From positions 31,153-95,152 of the forward strand of contig MU400669.1 in NCBI GenBank assembly GCA_022578965.1: DNA of 64,000 nt, read 5' to 3'. The stretch's first letter is position 1. Each line of letters opens with the position of its first letter. The notes beneath the pieces are model-generated. The model was not told the origin of the DNA. It was given only the letters and a program-made list of their open reading frames with translations, and did no database searches. Made by a program: the position numbers and the translations under genes. The DNA comes from Xylaria sp. FL1777. Its lineage: Eukaryota; Ascomycota; Sordariomycetes; Xylariales; Xylariaceae. Below, one piece after another: positions 1 through 14,034 of this stretch.

Positions 1-2720
1 TAATAAACTTAACGCTTTGCTAATATTTAGTAAACTTATATAAAAGCTATTTATAAACTTTATTATAAGTTTGCTAAAAACCTTTTATAAAAAAAAACCA
101 GTTAATACTATCTTTATTATTATAAACAAATTTACTAAGCTTATATATTTATTCCTAGTTAATACTACTATAATTTTAGTTAAGCTAGCAGTTTTATTTT
201 ACTATAAAATCAAATGTATTTATAATAGCCTAAAAAGCATTATTTTTAACAAAAGCTTTGTTTTTACTAGCTAATTTTAGTTTAATTTATGCTATTACTT
301 AAAAGTTAAATAAAAGCTTTTAATAGCATTTTATCTTAAAACTAATAAACAAACAAAACAAATAAACTAAGTAATTAAAAGCTATCTTAAATGCTTTATA
401 AATAGTAAACAAACTAATTAGTTTTAACTTTTATTTTAAGCCTTTTTTGCTATAAATTCTGCTATTAATTCTATAACTAAACAATTACCTTTTAAAGCTT
501 TATATAATTATATGCTAAAATTCTGTTTGTTTATTAAAAACAACTTTACATTAAAAAGGATCTTAGCTATATAAAAACGTTTTAACAAGTTATAAACTAT
601 TAAAAACAAAATAATAAAGCAATAATAAATTATAACTAATAAATATATAAAACACTATAATAATAAGCATAAACTTATAACTTTTAAAACTAAGGACTTA
701 GTAGTATTATTAATAAAAAATATTAAATTCAAAAATAAAAAGTTAGCGCTTAAGTTTATTAAACCTTTCTAAATTCTTTTTACAGTTAGTTTATAAGCAT
801 ATTATATTAGTTTTTTAAAATAATATAGCTGTTTTTATTCTGTTTTTTTAATTTAGTTGCTTAAGCTTTAAAAAGCTAAACATAAATATAGTTTGCTTAT
901 ATTAAACCTTAAAAATAAGTTAAAAAAATAAAAAGTTAAAAATATAGTAAATAAAATAACTTATAATAAAAAAAAATATTATTTTATTAAGTAAAAAAAC
1001 TAGCTAACTAAATATAATTAGTAAGTACTTACTACTAATATTATAGCTTCTAAAGCAATTAAAGACTTTAAAAAGCGCTTAAGTTACAAAAAAAAAGCAA
1101 AGCTATTAAATTAACAAAATAATACTAATCTATTATTAATTTAGCTATAAACTAAAGTTTAAATATATTATATATACTAACTAGTTATTTTTTTGTTTTT
1201 AATTATGTAATAAGAATTGTACTTATTGCTTTAAGTTTTAAAATATTTATGCTTTACTAATAAGCTATATATAAAAACGCTACAAACAAGTTATAATATT
1301 TTTACAGAAAAGCCCTAAAACACTAATTATTAAACTTTAAAACATCTTTATATTAAAAAAAGCTAACTAAATACTTTTATTTATGCTTATTAATAATAAT
1401 TAATATAGCTTTATGTATATTTTTCTTAAAAAAAATAAAAGTAGCTCTTTAAGCTGCATATTTATAGTTTATAACTTGCACTTTAAATATAATTAAACAA
1501 GCATATTATTAGCGTTAAAAATAGTTTTAATTCCGTTAAGAAATCTTATAAAATTAATTTAAATAAAGCTACTTATAGTACTTATATAAAAAAGCTTAAT
1601 AGCTTAACGAACTAAAGATTTATGCTTTGCTATTAAGTGCTTATATTTAGTATAATGTTTTTGCATTACTAATTGTTAGCTAAACTTTATACAAAATAAA
1701 AACAAAACAACTTACCTTTATATTGCTAACTTTGCTAATTAATTAAAACTAAGCTTTATAAATCAACAAAAAACGCAAAAATACTTTTAAGAAGCAAAAC
1801 TATATAGCTATAAAGTTAATACAATAATCGTTTAAAGTTTCTTAAACAATAATGCAATTTTTATTTATAACAACTTTTCTATAGTTATTCTTTTAAAAAA
1901 CAAAAAAATAAACAAACTAGTTTAACAACTTCTAAATATATATTATATTAAAATATAATATAGCAAGCAGTTAACCTATTAATAAAACTAATCCAAAATA
2001 AATATAAATTAACTTATAAGTTTGCATAAAATATAGCTGTTTATATAGCTTATATAAGCTATTATTTCTAAGTCCTTAAATTTATAAACTATATTTAAAA
2101 GCAAGCTATTTTTTAGCTAAAATGCTTTCTTAAAACGCTTAAAATAAAGCTAACATACTAACAAACCACTTAGAACTATTGCTTTCTTAATAGTTTTATA
2201 CTTCTTATTTTTAGCTTTAATAGTTTGCTTATAAAGTTTGCAAACAAAAGTTACTATAAAAACAAGCTAACGTTTAGCTAGTATAAAAACCTTAATATTT
2301 GCATTAAAATTAAACTTATTTTTTGCGTTATTTATATTAAAATTGCGCAAAACAGCATTTAGATTTTTATTTAAATTTATAAAGTTTAAATCATTTTTAT
2401 TCTTATTTTTATTTTTTTCTTTCTAACTTATAAAAAGCCTAATAGTATTTATATCTTTATTAGAATTAAAGCTATTTCGAAAAAAAAACAAACTGCTAAA
2501 ACTTTTATTTTTATTACTAAAATTATTAAACTTTTAACAAAAAAGTTTGTTAAAGTTCTGTTTTACAGTAAAATTAAACTTATTTTTAAATAAATTTGGG
2601 CATAAAGCAAATTACAATAATTTTCCGCGTTTATGTTTATAACTATAGCCTTAACTATAACTGTATTTACGTGTACCACTTTTAACTACTGCAAGTTTAA
2701 GCAGCATAATCATAATACAA
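1..2720 (-). pseudogene. RIP-degraded retroelement relic, possible copia gag/protease region
   Basis: Very AT-rich DNA with no intact frame. On the minus strand, reading through stop codons, a low-complexity Asn/Lys-rich stretch (about 2,300-2,580) follows a short segment (about 2,600-2,690) with the spacing of a CCHC zinc knuckle whose Cys codons would have been mutated (K-x-S-Y-S...G-Y...K-H-K-R). Further downstream on that strand, long readable stretches resemble copia polyprotein before the integrase. The first 17 bases equal the reverse complement of a motif in the family-1 LTR, so an inverted LTR fragment may begin the window. Assignment to Ty1/copia is an inference from spacing and context; another retroelement class is possible. 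Confidence 0.3.
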
Positions 2721-5359
2721 ATAATAATTAAAAAAAAAGCAGAAAAAATATGAAATAAGTATAAAAATAGCAGTAATAAAATGTATAGCTAAAACTGATT
2801 ATTTAGCAGCAGCTAAAAAAAAAAAAAAAAAAAAAGAAAAAGAAAAAAAAACACATAGCAACAAAAGTATAAACGCAAAACTTGCTATAAATATAGCACA
2901 AAACAAACGTAATTTAATACGTAAACATAAGCATAAGTATATAAGTACCTTAACTACTATATTACACAAGCATTTTATTTAATACATTATATTTATGCTT
3001 AATTACCTTACACCACTTTATTTTATTACTTATACTTAAAATTAATTACTTTAATTAATTTTACTTGTATACAAGTTAAAAATAACCTAATTAAAAAAAA
3101 AGAAATAGTTGTTATAACTAAACTACTTAGGTACTTTAGCATATATTACAGGTTATATATATATATAAAATATTCTTTTTATACCTATTTCATAGGAGTT
3201 TTTTTCCTTTTTCAAGCTTTAGTCTTATTAAATACTTACTATAAAACTAGAGATATATTAACTATTATACCTGACTTTTAATGCTTTATACCTTCCGTTA
3301 TATTTATTACGTTTATTTATATAGTAAAAAAAGTACTAAAAAAAAAGCTATATTGCTATATAGCAAAAGTAGCTAAGCAAAAAAGTCTTTTATTAAACAA
3401 CTAAATAAGTAATAAATAAAATAAATTAATAAACATAGTTATTAAACTAGTATTAAAAACAGCAAAAAAAGCAATTAGCAAAAAAAGCATAGCATTTTTG
3501 CTACAGCTAAATATTACAAAAGCTTTTAATACTATTAATAAAACAAAAATAATATATATTTTATAATAAAAGGGCTTTTTTTTTTAAATGGTTATATAAG
3601 TAAACTTTTTTATATTAAACTATATAATGCGTTTTTGTTTTAATAAAGCAGTATTTTAGCGAATAATACTAAAAGCTAAAATTTTTTAAAAGTTCTTGCT
3701 TTTATTTCTTTTTTTCTTTTTATATATTTTAATATTTTATAATAACTTTGCTATGCACTAAAAGCTAATAATAGTTAGCTTTGCTAATAATACTAACTTT
3801 ATTACAGCAAACCTAAATATAAAGCAAAACTATAAAGCTTTAAAAGCAGCATAAAAAACATATAAAAGCTAAATAAAACAACATAAAATAAAGTTTGTAC
3901 TATAAAAAAGCAAATTAATGCATTTTTTTAGTAGTAAAACAGCATTTATATAAGTAGTACACCTTTTTAATATAATAGTACACCTAAAAAATAGCGCAAG
4001 GTTTTTAAAAGTATAGTTTAATAAAAATATAAAATAAAAAAAACATTTAGCAAAGCTTAAAAAAAAACTAAGCATTTAATTATACGTAATAACTAAGCTA
4101 TAAAACTTTATATAAAGCAGCAGCGTAATAAAAACAAAGCAAATATACGTTATAGTAATATAAAGTATTTTAGCTTATAGTATAGCAATTTAGCATAAAA
4201 ACTTTAAAAAAAATAAAGCAAAAAGCATTATTAATTTACTAGTAATAATTTAAAACAAGTGCTTTAAATATATAGCTAAAGCTTTTAAAGCAACTAAAAC
4301 AAAGTACTTAAAAACCAAAATAAAGATCTTTTTTATTAACTTGTATTTTAGTAATAAAACAGCAGTTTATAAATATTATATAAAAAGCTTAGCAGCTAAA
4401 AAGTTAATCTAAAAAGCAATAAAAAAAATTAAAACTTTTATTTAAAACATAAAAGCTTAAAAAGTTAAAAACTAAACGAAAAGCAAGCTTATAAGCAATA
4501 ATAAAAGTATAGCTAAAAAAAATCTAATGCTAGTTTTAAATTTTTAGCAAAAAAAATAGTTAAAAAAAAAAAAACTTAAAATTATATTAGAAAAAAAATA
4601 AATAAGCAAATAAAGCTAAACTAAAACAAGTAATAATTACTTAATAATAACTAAGCAAAAGTTTAGTAAAAATAAAGCCTTTAAAAAGTATAGCAAATTA
4701 CTAAAACATAAAGCAGCTATAATAATGCAAATATGCACTAAAAAAATAAAGCTAAAGGTATTTTTGCATAAAAAGAAGGTTTTAAGCTTTTTTATACCTT
4801 TTTACGAATGTATAAAAAAAAAAAAAACTCTTTAATATATAGTTTTATATTATAACTTGCTAAAAAACAAAAAAAAGCAGCTATAAAAAAGCTTTATAGT
4901 TAAGCTGCTATAAATTAATAAAAACTTATAACTAGCTATAAAAAAGCTTAAAGCTATAAGTAATATTGCAAAGTAATTATTTATTATTAATAAAATAGCA
5001 ATATATAATAAAGCAGTTAAAATAAAAAAAGATAAAAAGAGAAAAAAAAAGGCAAAAAATAAAAAAAAAACTAGCAAAAAAAGCAAAAGTGCTTGTTTAA
5101 AAGTTTTAAGAAACAAAAAGAAAGCTTTTATGCGCTTTTTAAAAAAGCAAAAAGTTTAAAAGCTTTAAAAAAAGTTCTTTTGCTTTTTAACTATTATTTT
5201 TTGTTTAGCAAGCTAATTAGTAAAAACTAGTTATTATAAAGTAAAAAAACTTCGAAGTAGTAGCATAAACATTATTACATAAGGTTTTTATTTAGCTTTT
5301 TATATAGTTTTACTTATAAGTACATAAGTAAAAAAACCGCACTATAAAGTAATATAGCA
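2721..5359. other. AT-rich RIP-type DNA, no recognisable gene
   Basis: Strongly AT-rich with the same residual GCT/AGC words as the flanking transposons. It holds an A-rich tract at about 2,816-2,858. Open frames on the minus strand (3,869-4,075 and 4,850-5,116) are Phe/Leu/Ile runs of the kind any AT-rich sequence gives. No motif, LTR or target duplication was identified, so I read it as an unassigned mutated repeat. Confidence 0.55.
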
Positions 5360-5418
5360 GGTTATTAATAATAATAAAAGTATAATATAATAAAATATAA
5401 GTTATTATTAATAAATTT
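5360..5418 (+). pseudogene. Gypsy family 1, copy A: integrase fragment left of the copia insertion
   Basis: About 58 bases matching the integrase catalytic-core start of the full-length family-1 copy at about 12,331-12,385. The match stops at 5,418, where the copia LTR begins, and the same integrase sequence resumes at 20,531. The 5 bases before the break (AATTT) are repeated directly after the copia element. Upstream of 5,360 the similarity ends abruptly, so the rest of copy A's 5' part is deleted or displaced. Confidence 0.7.
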
Positions 5419-5705
5419 TGTTAGAATAACTAGTTATTAGTTATAACTCTTATATATAGTACATATAATAGGTTTTGTATAAAAACCACTTTGTGTAAAA
5501 GCTATTATATAAACTAAAGTAATTTTAGTATTAGCTTAGCTTGTATGCTAGCAAAGTTTTTACACATAAAAAAGAACTTTTGCTTTATATAAACCTTTTT
5601 TTTTTTTAAACATATAAAACATAAATAGCTTACAATATAAAGATTATTGTACTTTGTTTTAGCATATATATATTAAACATATAATTATATAAAGCTTATT
5701 TAATA
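5419..5705 (+). repeat. Copia 5' LTR
   Basis: 287 bp starting TGTTAGAATAACTAG and ending TTTAATA (CA mutated to TA). It aligns along its whole length with 20,244-20,530, and the differences I can see are mostly C/T and G/A. It interrupts gypsy family-1 integrase sequence directly after AATTT. Confidence 0.85.
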
Positions 5706-6817
5706 TTAATTAGTAGTTATATTTGCACTTTTAATTTACTTATAATAAACTATAAATTAGCTAAAGTAATAACAAAATTATATAATATACTTTTATTTTA
5801 ACCTATTAAAAAGAAATTTGTTTTTTGTATTGCGTTTGTTTTTTTTTTAACGTATAAATATATTGTTTAGTTTATTTCTCTTAATTAGCTAAAGTAAGCA
5901 CATATAAAGAAAAAAAAAAGAAAATTCAATTTATTTACATATAAAAACCAGACTTTTAACTTATTTATTAGTACTAAAAACAAAATAGAAAAAATAGTAA
6001 GCAACTTTGCTATTTTTTTAACTATATTATTATATAAATATTAAGCAATACATTAATTATATTGCTATATAAAAGTAAAACAGCAATTTATATAACTTAA
6101 ATATAAAATTAAATATATTATATAATTTAGCTAAATTTACTATATTTTAAAAAAACAAACAACCGTTTATAACGCTTTTAAGGTTAAAGCTAATTACTTT
6201 TATATATAAAGATTTAACTAAAAATGTTTTAATAAACGCATAATAAATAAATGTTTAAATTAATCTTAAAATATAAGGCTAAAAAATTAATTTTAGCTAT
6301 GCAACTAAAATTAAGCTAAATATTAAGCTAGCATTTTACTATGCTAACTATTTATATTTTTGTGGACTACTGGATTATTTTTAAAAAAAGTTTGCTAAAA
6401 CTTTTAAAAAATAAATAAAACATTATTTGTGGAAAATTTATTAAAGCATACAAAACGCTTTATTTAAAAACCTTAAGTTAAAAAAAATTTATTTAACGTT
6501 AAAAATAACTATAATTTAAAAGCTTATAAAAATAGCTTATAAAAACTTTACAATTAAAAAATCAAAAGAACTATTAAATATTTGTTATATAATAACTATT
6601 TAACTATTAGTAATATTTTTAATATTAAGCTAACAGCTAAATACTTTTTTGTATAATAATTAGAACTTTTTAAATTATTTATATATTAAACTATTCTTTA
6701 AAAACCCAAGTTTTAACGTATAATTTTAAACGTAATAATATAAATATTAATTATAATTAATTTAACTAAGTATTAAATACTAAAATTTCTTTAAGCTGTT
6801 TAATTTTTGTATAATAA

Positions 6818-7334
6818 TGTTACAAAATGGGCTAACTAGGCTAGTTAAAAAGCCAAGTGTAAAAAAAACATGCGCAAAAAGAGTTCTATTTGTTAAAAAA
6901 ATATGTATTTAAACCACTATAAAGGTTTAATGTATAGACTTAATAAACTTAAGCGTTAAGTTTATTAAGCCTTAAACTTAATAAACTTAAGCGTTAAATC
7001 TATTAAGCTTTAAACTTAAAACAATATAGCGTTAAGTTTATTAAAAAAAACAACGTTTATAAATTATTACTACTATTTTTTGTGTTTATATAATTATGCA
7101 CTTTTTATATTTAGTTATTTATTTAGTTTTTAGTTTTTTAGCTATTAATTTCTTATAACTGCTAAGTATTAATATATTTATTACTTTTAATTTTTTAAGA
7201 CCTTTATTAATGTATAGTAATAAAAATACTTTAAAAACCTTTTTAACGAACTACTATTAAAGATTTTATTATTACTTATAAATTAAAACCTTAAAAGCAA
7301 ACCTGTTATATTAATATATAATAAGTTTATTATA
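6818..7334 (+). repeat. Gypsy family 1 LTR, 5' copy of copy B
   Basis: 517 bp, TG...TA ends. It differs from its partner at 14,035 by transitions. It contains two consecutive hairpin units (6,939-6,969 and 6,977-7,007) in which a 14-base arm CTTAATAAACTTAA and its complement surround GCG; the second is imperfect. A third half-unit follows near 7,030. Confidence 0.9.
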
Positions 7335-8079
7335 CTTTAATAGCTTTTTAATTAATAAAACTTAATATATAAAAATAAATATTAGTATAAAGAGTTAAAT
7401 AATAAACAATTTATAAAATAAACTTTTAAAAGTATACTAAAAAAATATTTAAAAAACAAAAATGCTAAATAGCATTACGTAAATAAACTTTATTTAATAA
7501 TTAATAAACTAGATTTAAGTTATACTACTAAAAACAAAAAGTTAAAAATTAAGTTTAAAGATTTTAAAAATTTTTAGAACTAATAACGTACTAAAATAAC
7601 AAACTTTAATACTTTTATTAGCTATTTTTATTAAAAAAAAAGCAGTAGCAAAAAAAAAAAAGTTAAGCAGTAATAATAAAAAAAAACTAAGGTTAATACT
7701 AATGTTATAAAGCAAACTAGTTGCTTTAACTTAAAAAATAGCTTAAATATTAAACGTTATAACTTTTAAACTAACGTAAATATTAGCTATAATAATTAAA
7801 GCAGTAATAATAACTGCTATTATAATAATAAATTAAAGTTTTAAATAAGTAATTATGCTATAATTAATGCTAATATTACTACTAGTAAACTTAATGCTTA
7901 TTTTTATTATTACTATATTTAAAGTAGTAACTTAAAATAAAAAACCCAACTTTTTATTATTATTATTGCTTTTATTATTAAGATTATTTATAATGTTAAA
8001 AATGCTAAATATTAAAAGTTTTAAACTTATTGCTTTAAAGCTTTATAATAAATTTATAAATATAAAAGCCTTTTTAATT

Positions 8080-8500
8080 TATGCTAAACTTTATTTAAAA
8101 TAGCACTTTATTACTATTATAAAAAAAAACTAAAAAGTAATAACTATTTTATAATTTTTGTTAAAAAAAGTATTAAAATAGTTTTAACTTATTTTAAAAG
8201 ATTTTTTAAAAGCTAATAAGTTAACTAACTTTAAGCTAAAAATAAAAGAAATTTTTAAAAACTACGTTAAGTTTAAAAATTAAATAAAAGCACTATTTAA
8301 AAATACTTAAAAAGCAAAATACATAAAAAAAGCACTTTATTGCTTAAAACAAATAAAAGCAGCAATAAATTATACTATAAAATTTAAACAATTAATAGTA
8401 ATCTTAAAATTGCTTAAGCTTATATTGTTTTATTTATTTTATAATAAACTTAAAACTTAAGTTTAAAACAAACTATGTAAAATAAATAAACTAGCAAAAA
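8080..8500 (+). pseudogene. Gag capsid-like region of gypsy family 1 (copy B)
   Basis: Read through mutated stops, this stretch shows the pattern of fungal gypsy Gag proteins: an aromatic/Lys helix (F-K-N-Y...K-F-K), then ALF-N-T-Q-K-A, then LYCLKQ...A-x-x-Y and F-K-Q-L. In intact relatives this protein builds the virus-like particle. No zinc knuckle could be placed with confidence. The call rests on motif order and on position upstream of the polymerase domains. Confidence 0.5.
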
Positions 8501-10419
8501 TTAATATGTATATTAATATAGTTATTGTAATTAATTAATAATTATTTAATTAATATTTTAAAACTAAAAAAACAAAAAAAAACAAAAAAAAAAATACTTA
8601 AAAAAGTATTAAATAAAGATTTAAGCAAATTAATAAAGTTTAAAAATAATAATTCTGAAATATATTTAAAGTTAAATGTTATAACTGTAAAAAAAAAGAA
8701 TACTTTTAAAAATAATGCTAATTTAAAAAAAAGAACAAAAAAAAAAGCTATAAAAAGAGAAAAATTTTTTAACTTAAGAAAAAAGTACAAGTTATAAAAG
8801 TTTAAAATAATAAAAAACAATAAAGCAATTTAAAAAATATGTTTTTAAAGCAAAAATATAAAGTTGCTGTTTTAAGTTAAAATAAAAGTGCTATACTAAA
8901 TAAATTTAAATGTTTTATTTATATAGGTTAAAATAAACAAGCATATAAATATTATTTAAGAGCTTTATAGTTATTAAAACAAATTACAAAAAAATATATT
9001 TGCTATATAAACAATTAAAGTTATTTAGTATATAACTTAAAAAAATAGTTTAACTAAAAGTAATAAATAATAAAAAATAGTAAATTAATATAGTTAGCAA
9101 ACTTATAAAACTATAAAAACTTTAAACTATTAAAGCTTAAAATATAGCTTAAAGAAAAATTATGTTTAAAGAAATAAAACTATAATTATAAATAGTATAA
9201 TTATTAAATTAATTATAAACTATTAAAACATTTAGTTGCTAAATAAACTTAAAAAAATAAGATTTATAAAACTTTAAAGCAAAAACAAATAAAATTAAAA
9301 GCTATAAAAAATACTACAAAAAAAAAACTAATAAAAATAAATAAAGTATTTTTATAGTTTAAACTGCTTTAAATATAACAAAATAAAAAAGCACTAATAG
9401 TTAGCACAAAAATTAATATGTTTTAAAAACTAAAGCTAGTAATTTAACTAATTACTAAAAGTTATTATTATAATAAAACTATAATAAAAAACAATAATAA
9501 TATTTTATGCTTAAAAGATTTAAAATATAATAAAATATTATAAAATTATTATATAATATATTATTGCTACTAATATTTATTTAATAAATTAAAAAATAAT
9601 TAGTTTTTTAAATAAATTATAAAAATAAAAATATAGAACTTTTATAAATTAAAGTAATTAGTTATAACTATAGTTTATTATAAGAATTTATAAAGATTTG
9701 CAATATTTAAAAAGAATTTTAATTATATTTATAATACTATTTTAAAAAAATGTAAAAATAACTACTATAAATATTATTAGCTAATTAAAGTATAATTGTA
9801 CTAAAAAATAGTTATTAAAAGTAAAAGAGCTTAAAAACTGCGATTTAAAGCTTGCTTAAAAACAAAAACAAAATAAAATATAATAATATTTGGAGTACTA
9901 AATAAAATAAGCACTTAAACATTTTATAAAAAAAAATCAAAAAATAAAATAAATATTTGCTAAAAAAGCAGCAAGTAGCTAAAAAAACTAAGGCTTTACA
10001 TAAAGTTTAATATAATAACTAATAAAACTAATTTAAAGTTAAACTTATATATTAAAAAAGAAAATATAATACTTTAATTAATTTAAAAGCATAAGCTAAT
10101 ATAATTTTACTTAAAGTAGCAAAATAAAATAAAGTTTTTTAAAAATATAAGCAAAAATCTTAAAAAATTAAAAGATTTAATAAAAGCACTTTTAGTTATA
10201 ATAATAGTTATATATTTAAAAAAATTAAACTTTTTAATATATTTATATAAAAACATAAAAAGCAAATTATATTAAATATTATTAATATATTTAATTATAA
10301 TATTATTTTAGGAATATTATAGCTAAAAACTAGTAACTTTTTAATTTAATAAAAAGCAAAAACTATTAATTAAGAAAGTAAAAAATAAAGCAAGAAAATT
10401 AAAAAAATCGCAAAAAAAA

Positions 10420-13345
10420 TTCTAAACGGAATATTAAAAGTATATTATAAATTTTATAAATTATTTAAAGAAAAAAAAAAGGAAAACTTCTTAAATATAG
10501 CTTATAAAACTATTATATCTTTATTAGAAAAAGATGTTAATTAAAGCTTTATTAAGTATACTATATAAGCTTAAACAAAATAAATGCTTTATAAAAATAC
10601 ATTTAAAAAAACCTAGCAAAAAGATTTTTAAGAAAATTTTAGTTATTTGCTAAATACTTTATAGTATTAGTACTTAAAATAAAAAATAAAAAACAACTAA
10701 TTAATAAAAAAAGAAAACTAGTATAGCAAATAATAATTAATTACTAATTATGAAATATAATTATTATTGCAAATAAATATTTTTTTATTTTGCTAATAAT
10801 TATAAAAGAAAATATTAGTTAAGCAAAATAATTTATAGTAGTTAATATTTTAAATAAATATTATACTATTAAAATAGCTAAAGGAAAAAAATGAAAAACT
10901 GCTATATAAACAATATATAGACTATATAAGTATATAGTTATGCTATAAGAACTATAAAACGTATTAGTTAGCTTTTAATATATAATAATAATAATTTTAC
11001 GGAAGTTTTTAAATAAGTTTGTGTTTATTTACTTAAATAATATTTTAATTTACTTTAAAACATTAAAAAAACATAAAAAACATATAACTTAAGTGTTAAA
11101 AACACTTAAACAAGCAAAATTATAACTTAACACAAAAAAATATATATAATATATATAGAAAATTAACTTTTTAGGATTTATAATTACTTTAAAACAAATA
11201 TAAATTTAATAATTAAAAATTAATATAATATAAAACTAAAAAATATTTAACTTAGCTATTATTATAAATATATAATAAGCATTAGGATTTTTAAACTATA
11301 TTTAAATGTTAATTTAAGACTTTAGAAAAATAGCATTTTACTTTATAAAGTATATAAGGAAGAAATACAAAAAAAAATTCTTTTTACTTTTAAAGGAAGC
11401 TTAAAAAGCTTTTAAAGAACTAAAACTAAAAGTTATTTTTAATTTTGTAATTAAACTATTTAATTTATAGAAAAAAAAGAAGCTAAAAATAAATATTTTA
11501 AATAGTATAATTGCAGAAGTTTTAAAACAACTAAAAAATAACAAAAAATAGCACTTAGTAGCTTATTATTTTAAAGCATTATAAAACGTAGCATTACAAT
11601 ATTTTATATATAACAAAGAACTGCTTGCAATTATTATAGCATTTAAAAAATAAAAACTGTTTTTTATAAGAATTATAAAGCTAATTAAGATTTATTTAAA
11701 TTATTAAAACTTAACAAAATTTATAATTATATAAGAGATTACTAAACAACATAAAAATTAAATAGTTTTTTTTTCTAAGTTTAACTTTAGAATATGTTAT
11801 ATTAAAGGAAAAAAAAACATTTAAGAAAATATACTTAGTTAACAAGATTAAAAAAAATTTAAAGTTTTAAAAAGAAATATTTAAGTATTATATCTTTAAA
11901 AAAATAAAAGCTTAAAAATTAAAGTTATATTTAAAGACTTTATAAATATATAGCTATAATAAGCTTATAACTTAGAAAAGTTAGTATAACTATAAAAATA
12001 TAAAAAATTAAAAAATAACAAGCTAATATATAAACATAAGGTTTATTTACTAGAATTTTTACGAAATAAGTTTATTAAGAAATTTTACGAATACTTATTA
12101 TATAAACACTAAAAAGCAATAAAAACAGTTTAATAATTATAAAAAAAGTACGATTTTTTAAAACTATAAAACATAGTTAAATCTATTATAAAAAAGTGCA
12201 ATATTTATAATAAAGCTAAAGCAGCTTAATATAAGCTTTATAAACTGTTATAACTTATATAAATATTTAAATAAGTATAACATATTATTGCTTAAAATTT
12301 TATTATAGCATTATTTTTATTAACCGATTTAATTATAAAAGTATAATACAATAAAATATAAATTATTATTAATAAACTTATTAAATACGCTTATTTTTTA
12401 CTGTTTAAAGAAAATATAATAGCTAAATAACTTATATACGCTTTTATATACTAATATTTAAATAAGCATAAGCTATTAAAAAAGATTGTTTTAAACTAAA
12501 ATAAATTGTTTACTTTTAAGTTTAAAACTAGTTTTTTTAAACTTATTAATATTAAATTAAAGTTTTTAACTGCTTACTACTTATAAATAAATAAACAAAC
12601 AAAAAAACTAAACTAAATATTAAAACAATATTTATAAAGTTATATTAACTACTAATAAAACAATTAAGTAAAACTATTATTAATAATATAAATTTTATAT
12701 AATATATTAATAAATAAAAATATAAACATATTTTTATATAAAGCTATTTATAAATAGCAAATAATTACTAAAAAACAAAAAAAAACATTAATAAAAGTAT
12801 TTGCTATTTTAACTATAATACTTTAAGCAAAAACTATTACAACAAAAATTAAAACGCTATAAGCTAAACTATAATTATGTTTTTAGTTTTTATAATAATA
12901 AATGTTAGTATATTATAATAAAAAACAAACTAAAGAACTAATTTTTAAAAAAGAAAACAAGGTTTATTTGCTATAACAAAAATAAAACGCAAACATTAAT
13001 ATTCTTTAAATTAAAACAAAACAATTAAGCAATAAATTAAAATTTAAAAAACTTAGCTTTTTTAAAATTAAAAAAGTTATTTTACTTATTAACTATAAAC
13101 TGTTATTATTAAAAAACATGCAAATTTACTTTGTTTTTTATATTTTTTTACTAAAACTAGCATTTATTAAAACATTTATTAAAATATAACTAAAAATAAA
13201 AACAAATTAAAATATTTATAAAGTTAAAAATATATTAAATTTTTATTAAAATAATAATAATGTTAAGTATTTTATTAAATAAAAAAAATATTTATATGCT
13301 AATAATACTTAAAAACTTAAAAAATACTTAAAAACTACTAAAATA
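10420..13345 (+). pseudogene. Pol of gypsy family 1 (copy B): RT, RNase H, integrase, chromodomain
   Basis: Reverse transcriptase is legible at about 10,420-11,340. Its catalytic Y-L-D-D box reads Y-L-N-N (Asn codons 11,036-11,041), then ILIYF and an H-K-K-H-I helix. RNase H follows (about 11,390-11,850) with AL-Q-YFIYNKELLAII near its middle. Integrase (about 12,080-12,650) shows the zinc-finger remnant KCNIYNKAKA and then an INKLIKYAYF strand and an FTFKFKTSFFKL segment. A chromodomain-like end lies at about 13,220-13,345. The Asp-to-Asn and Gln/Trp-to-stop changes are the expected TG-to-TA and CA-to-TA products of RIP. In life it would copy and integrate element RNA; here it is dead. Confidence 0.85.
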
Positions 13346-14034
13346 ATTGTAAACTAGTTTTACTGTTAATATTTTAACTAGTTAAAGTTAAAAAAAAAAA
13401 ATTAACTTTAAATAAAGCGTTTAGCACGTTTTAATTAAACTTTGAAAAAATAACTAGCAATAGCTATGCTGCTTTAATATGTTGTTTTTATTTTTTGATT
13501 ATATAGCGCTTTTTTATTTTAATTTGCTTAAGCTTTTTTAAACTACTTAAACTATAAGCTATAGTAGTAGCTATTTTTTTTTGTTATAGTTTTTTTTATT
13601 GCTTAAAATAATAGATTTTTGCACTTATTTTTTTATGCTTTTTTATTAGCAAGTTTAATTTATTTTTTAGCTTTTTGTGCTAAAAAGTAAACTACTATAT
13701 TTGCTTTAAAAATAAACTTTTAGCGTTATAATTTGTTTGTTTAGCTGCAATATATTTAATATATTAATTAAAGTTAGATTTTAACATTAAATATTTTGTG
13801 CTATAATAATTGCAGCAAAAGCATAAAGCTATTTTAATTAATTTTAGTTTAATAAAAAAAAGCAAAGCAAAGTTTTATTAAGCTTTTTGTTTAGAACATA
13901 ATAAGCAAAGTTTTTTAGAAACTTTACTAAACATAATAAGCACAAAAAACAAAAAACAGGAAATAAAAAAAAAAAACTTACGAAAAAGGAAATATAGAAT
14001 TATTAAAATAATAATTATAGAAAAAAAAAGATAA

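Noticed and set aside
71..5116. Short open frames in the AT-rich block (for example 71-274, 3,869-4,075, 4,850-5,116)
   Set aside because: Phe/Ile/Leu/Lys/Asn runs expected by chance in such composition, with no conserved motif and no transcription signals.
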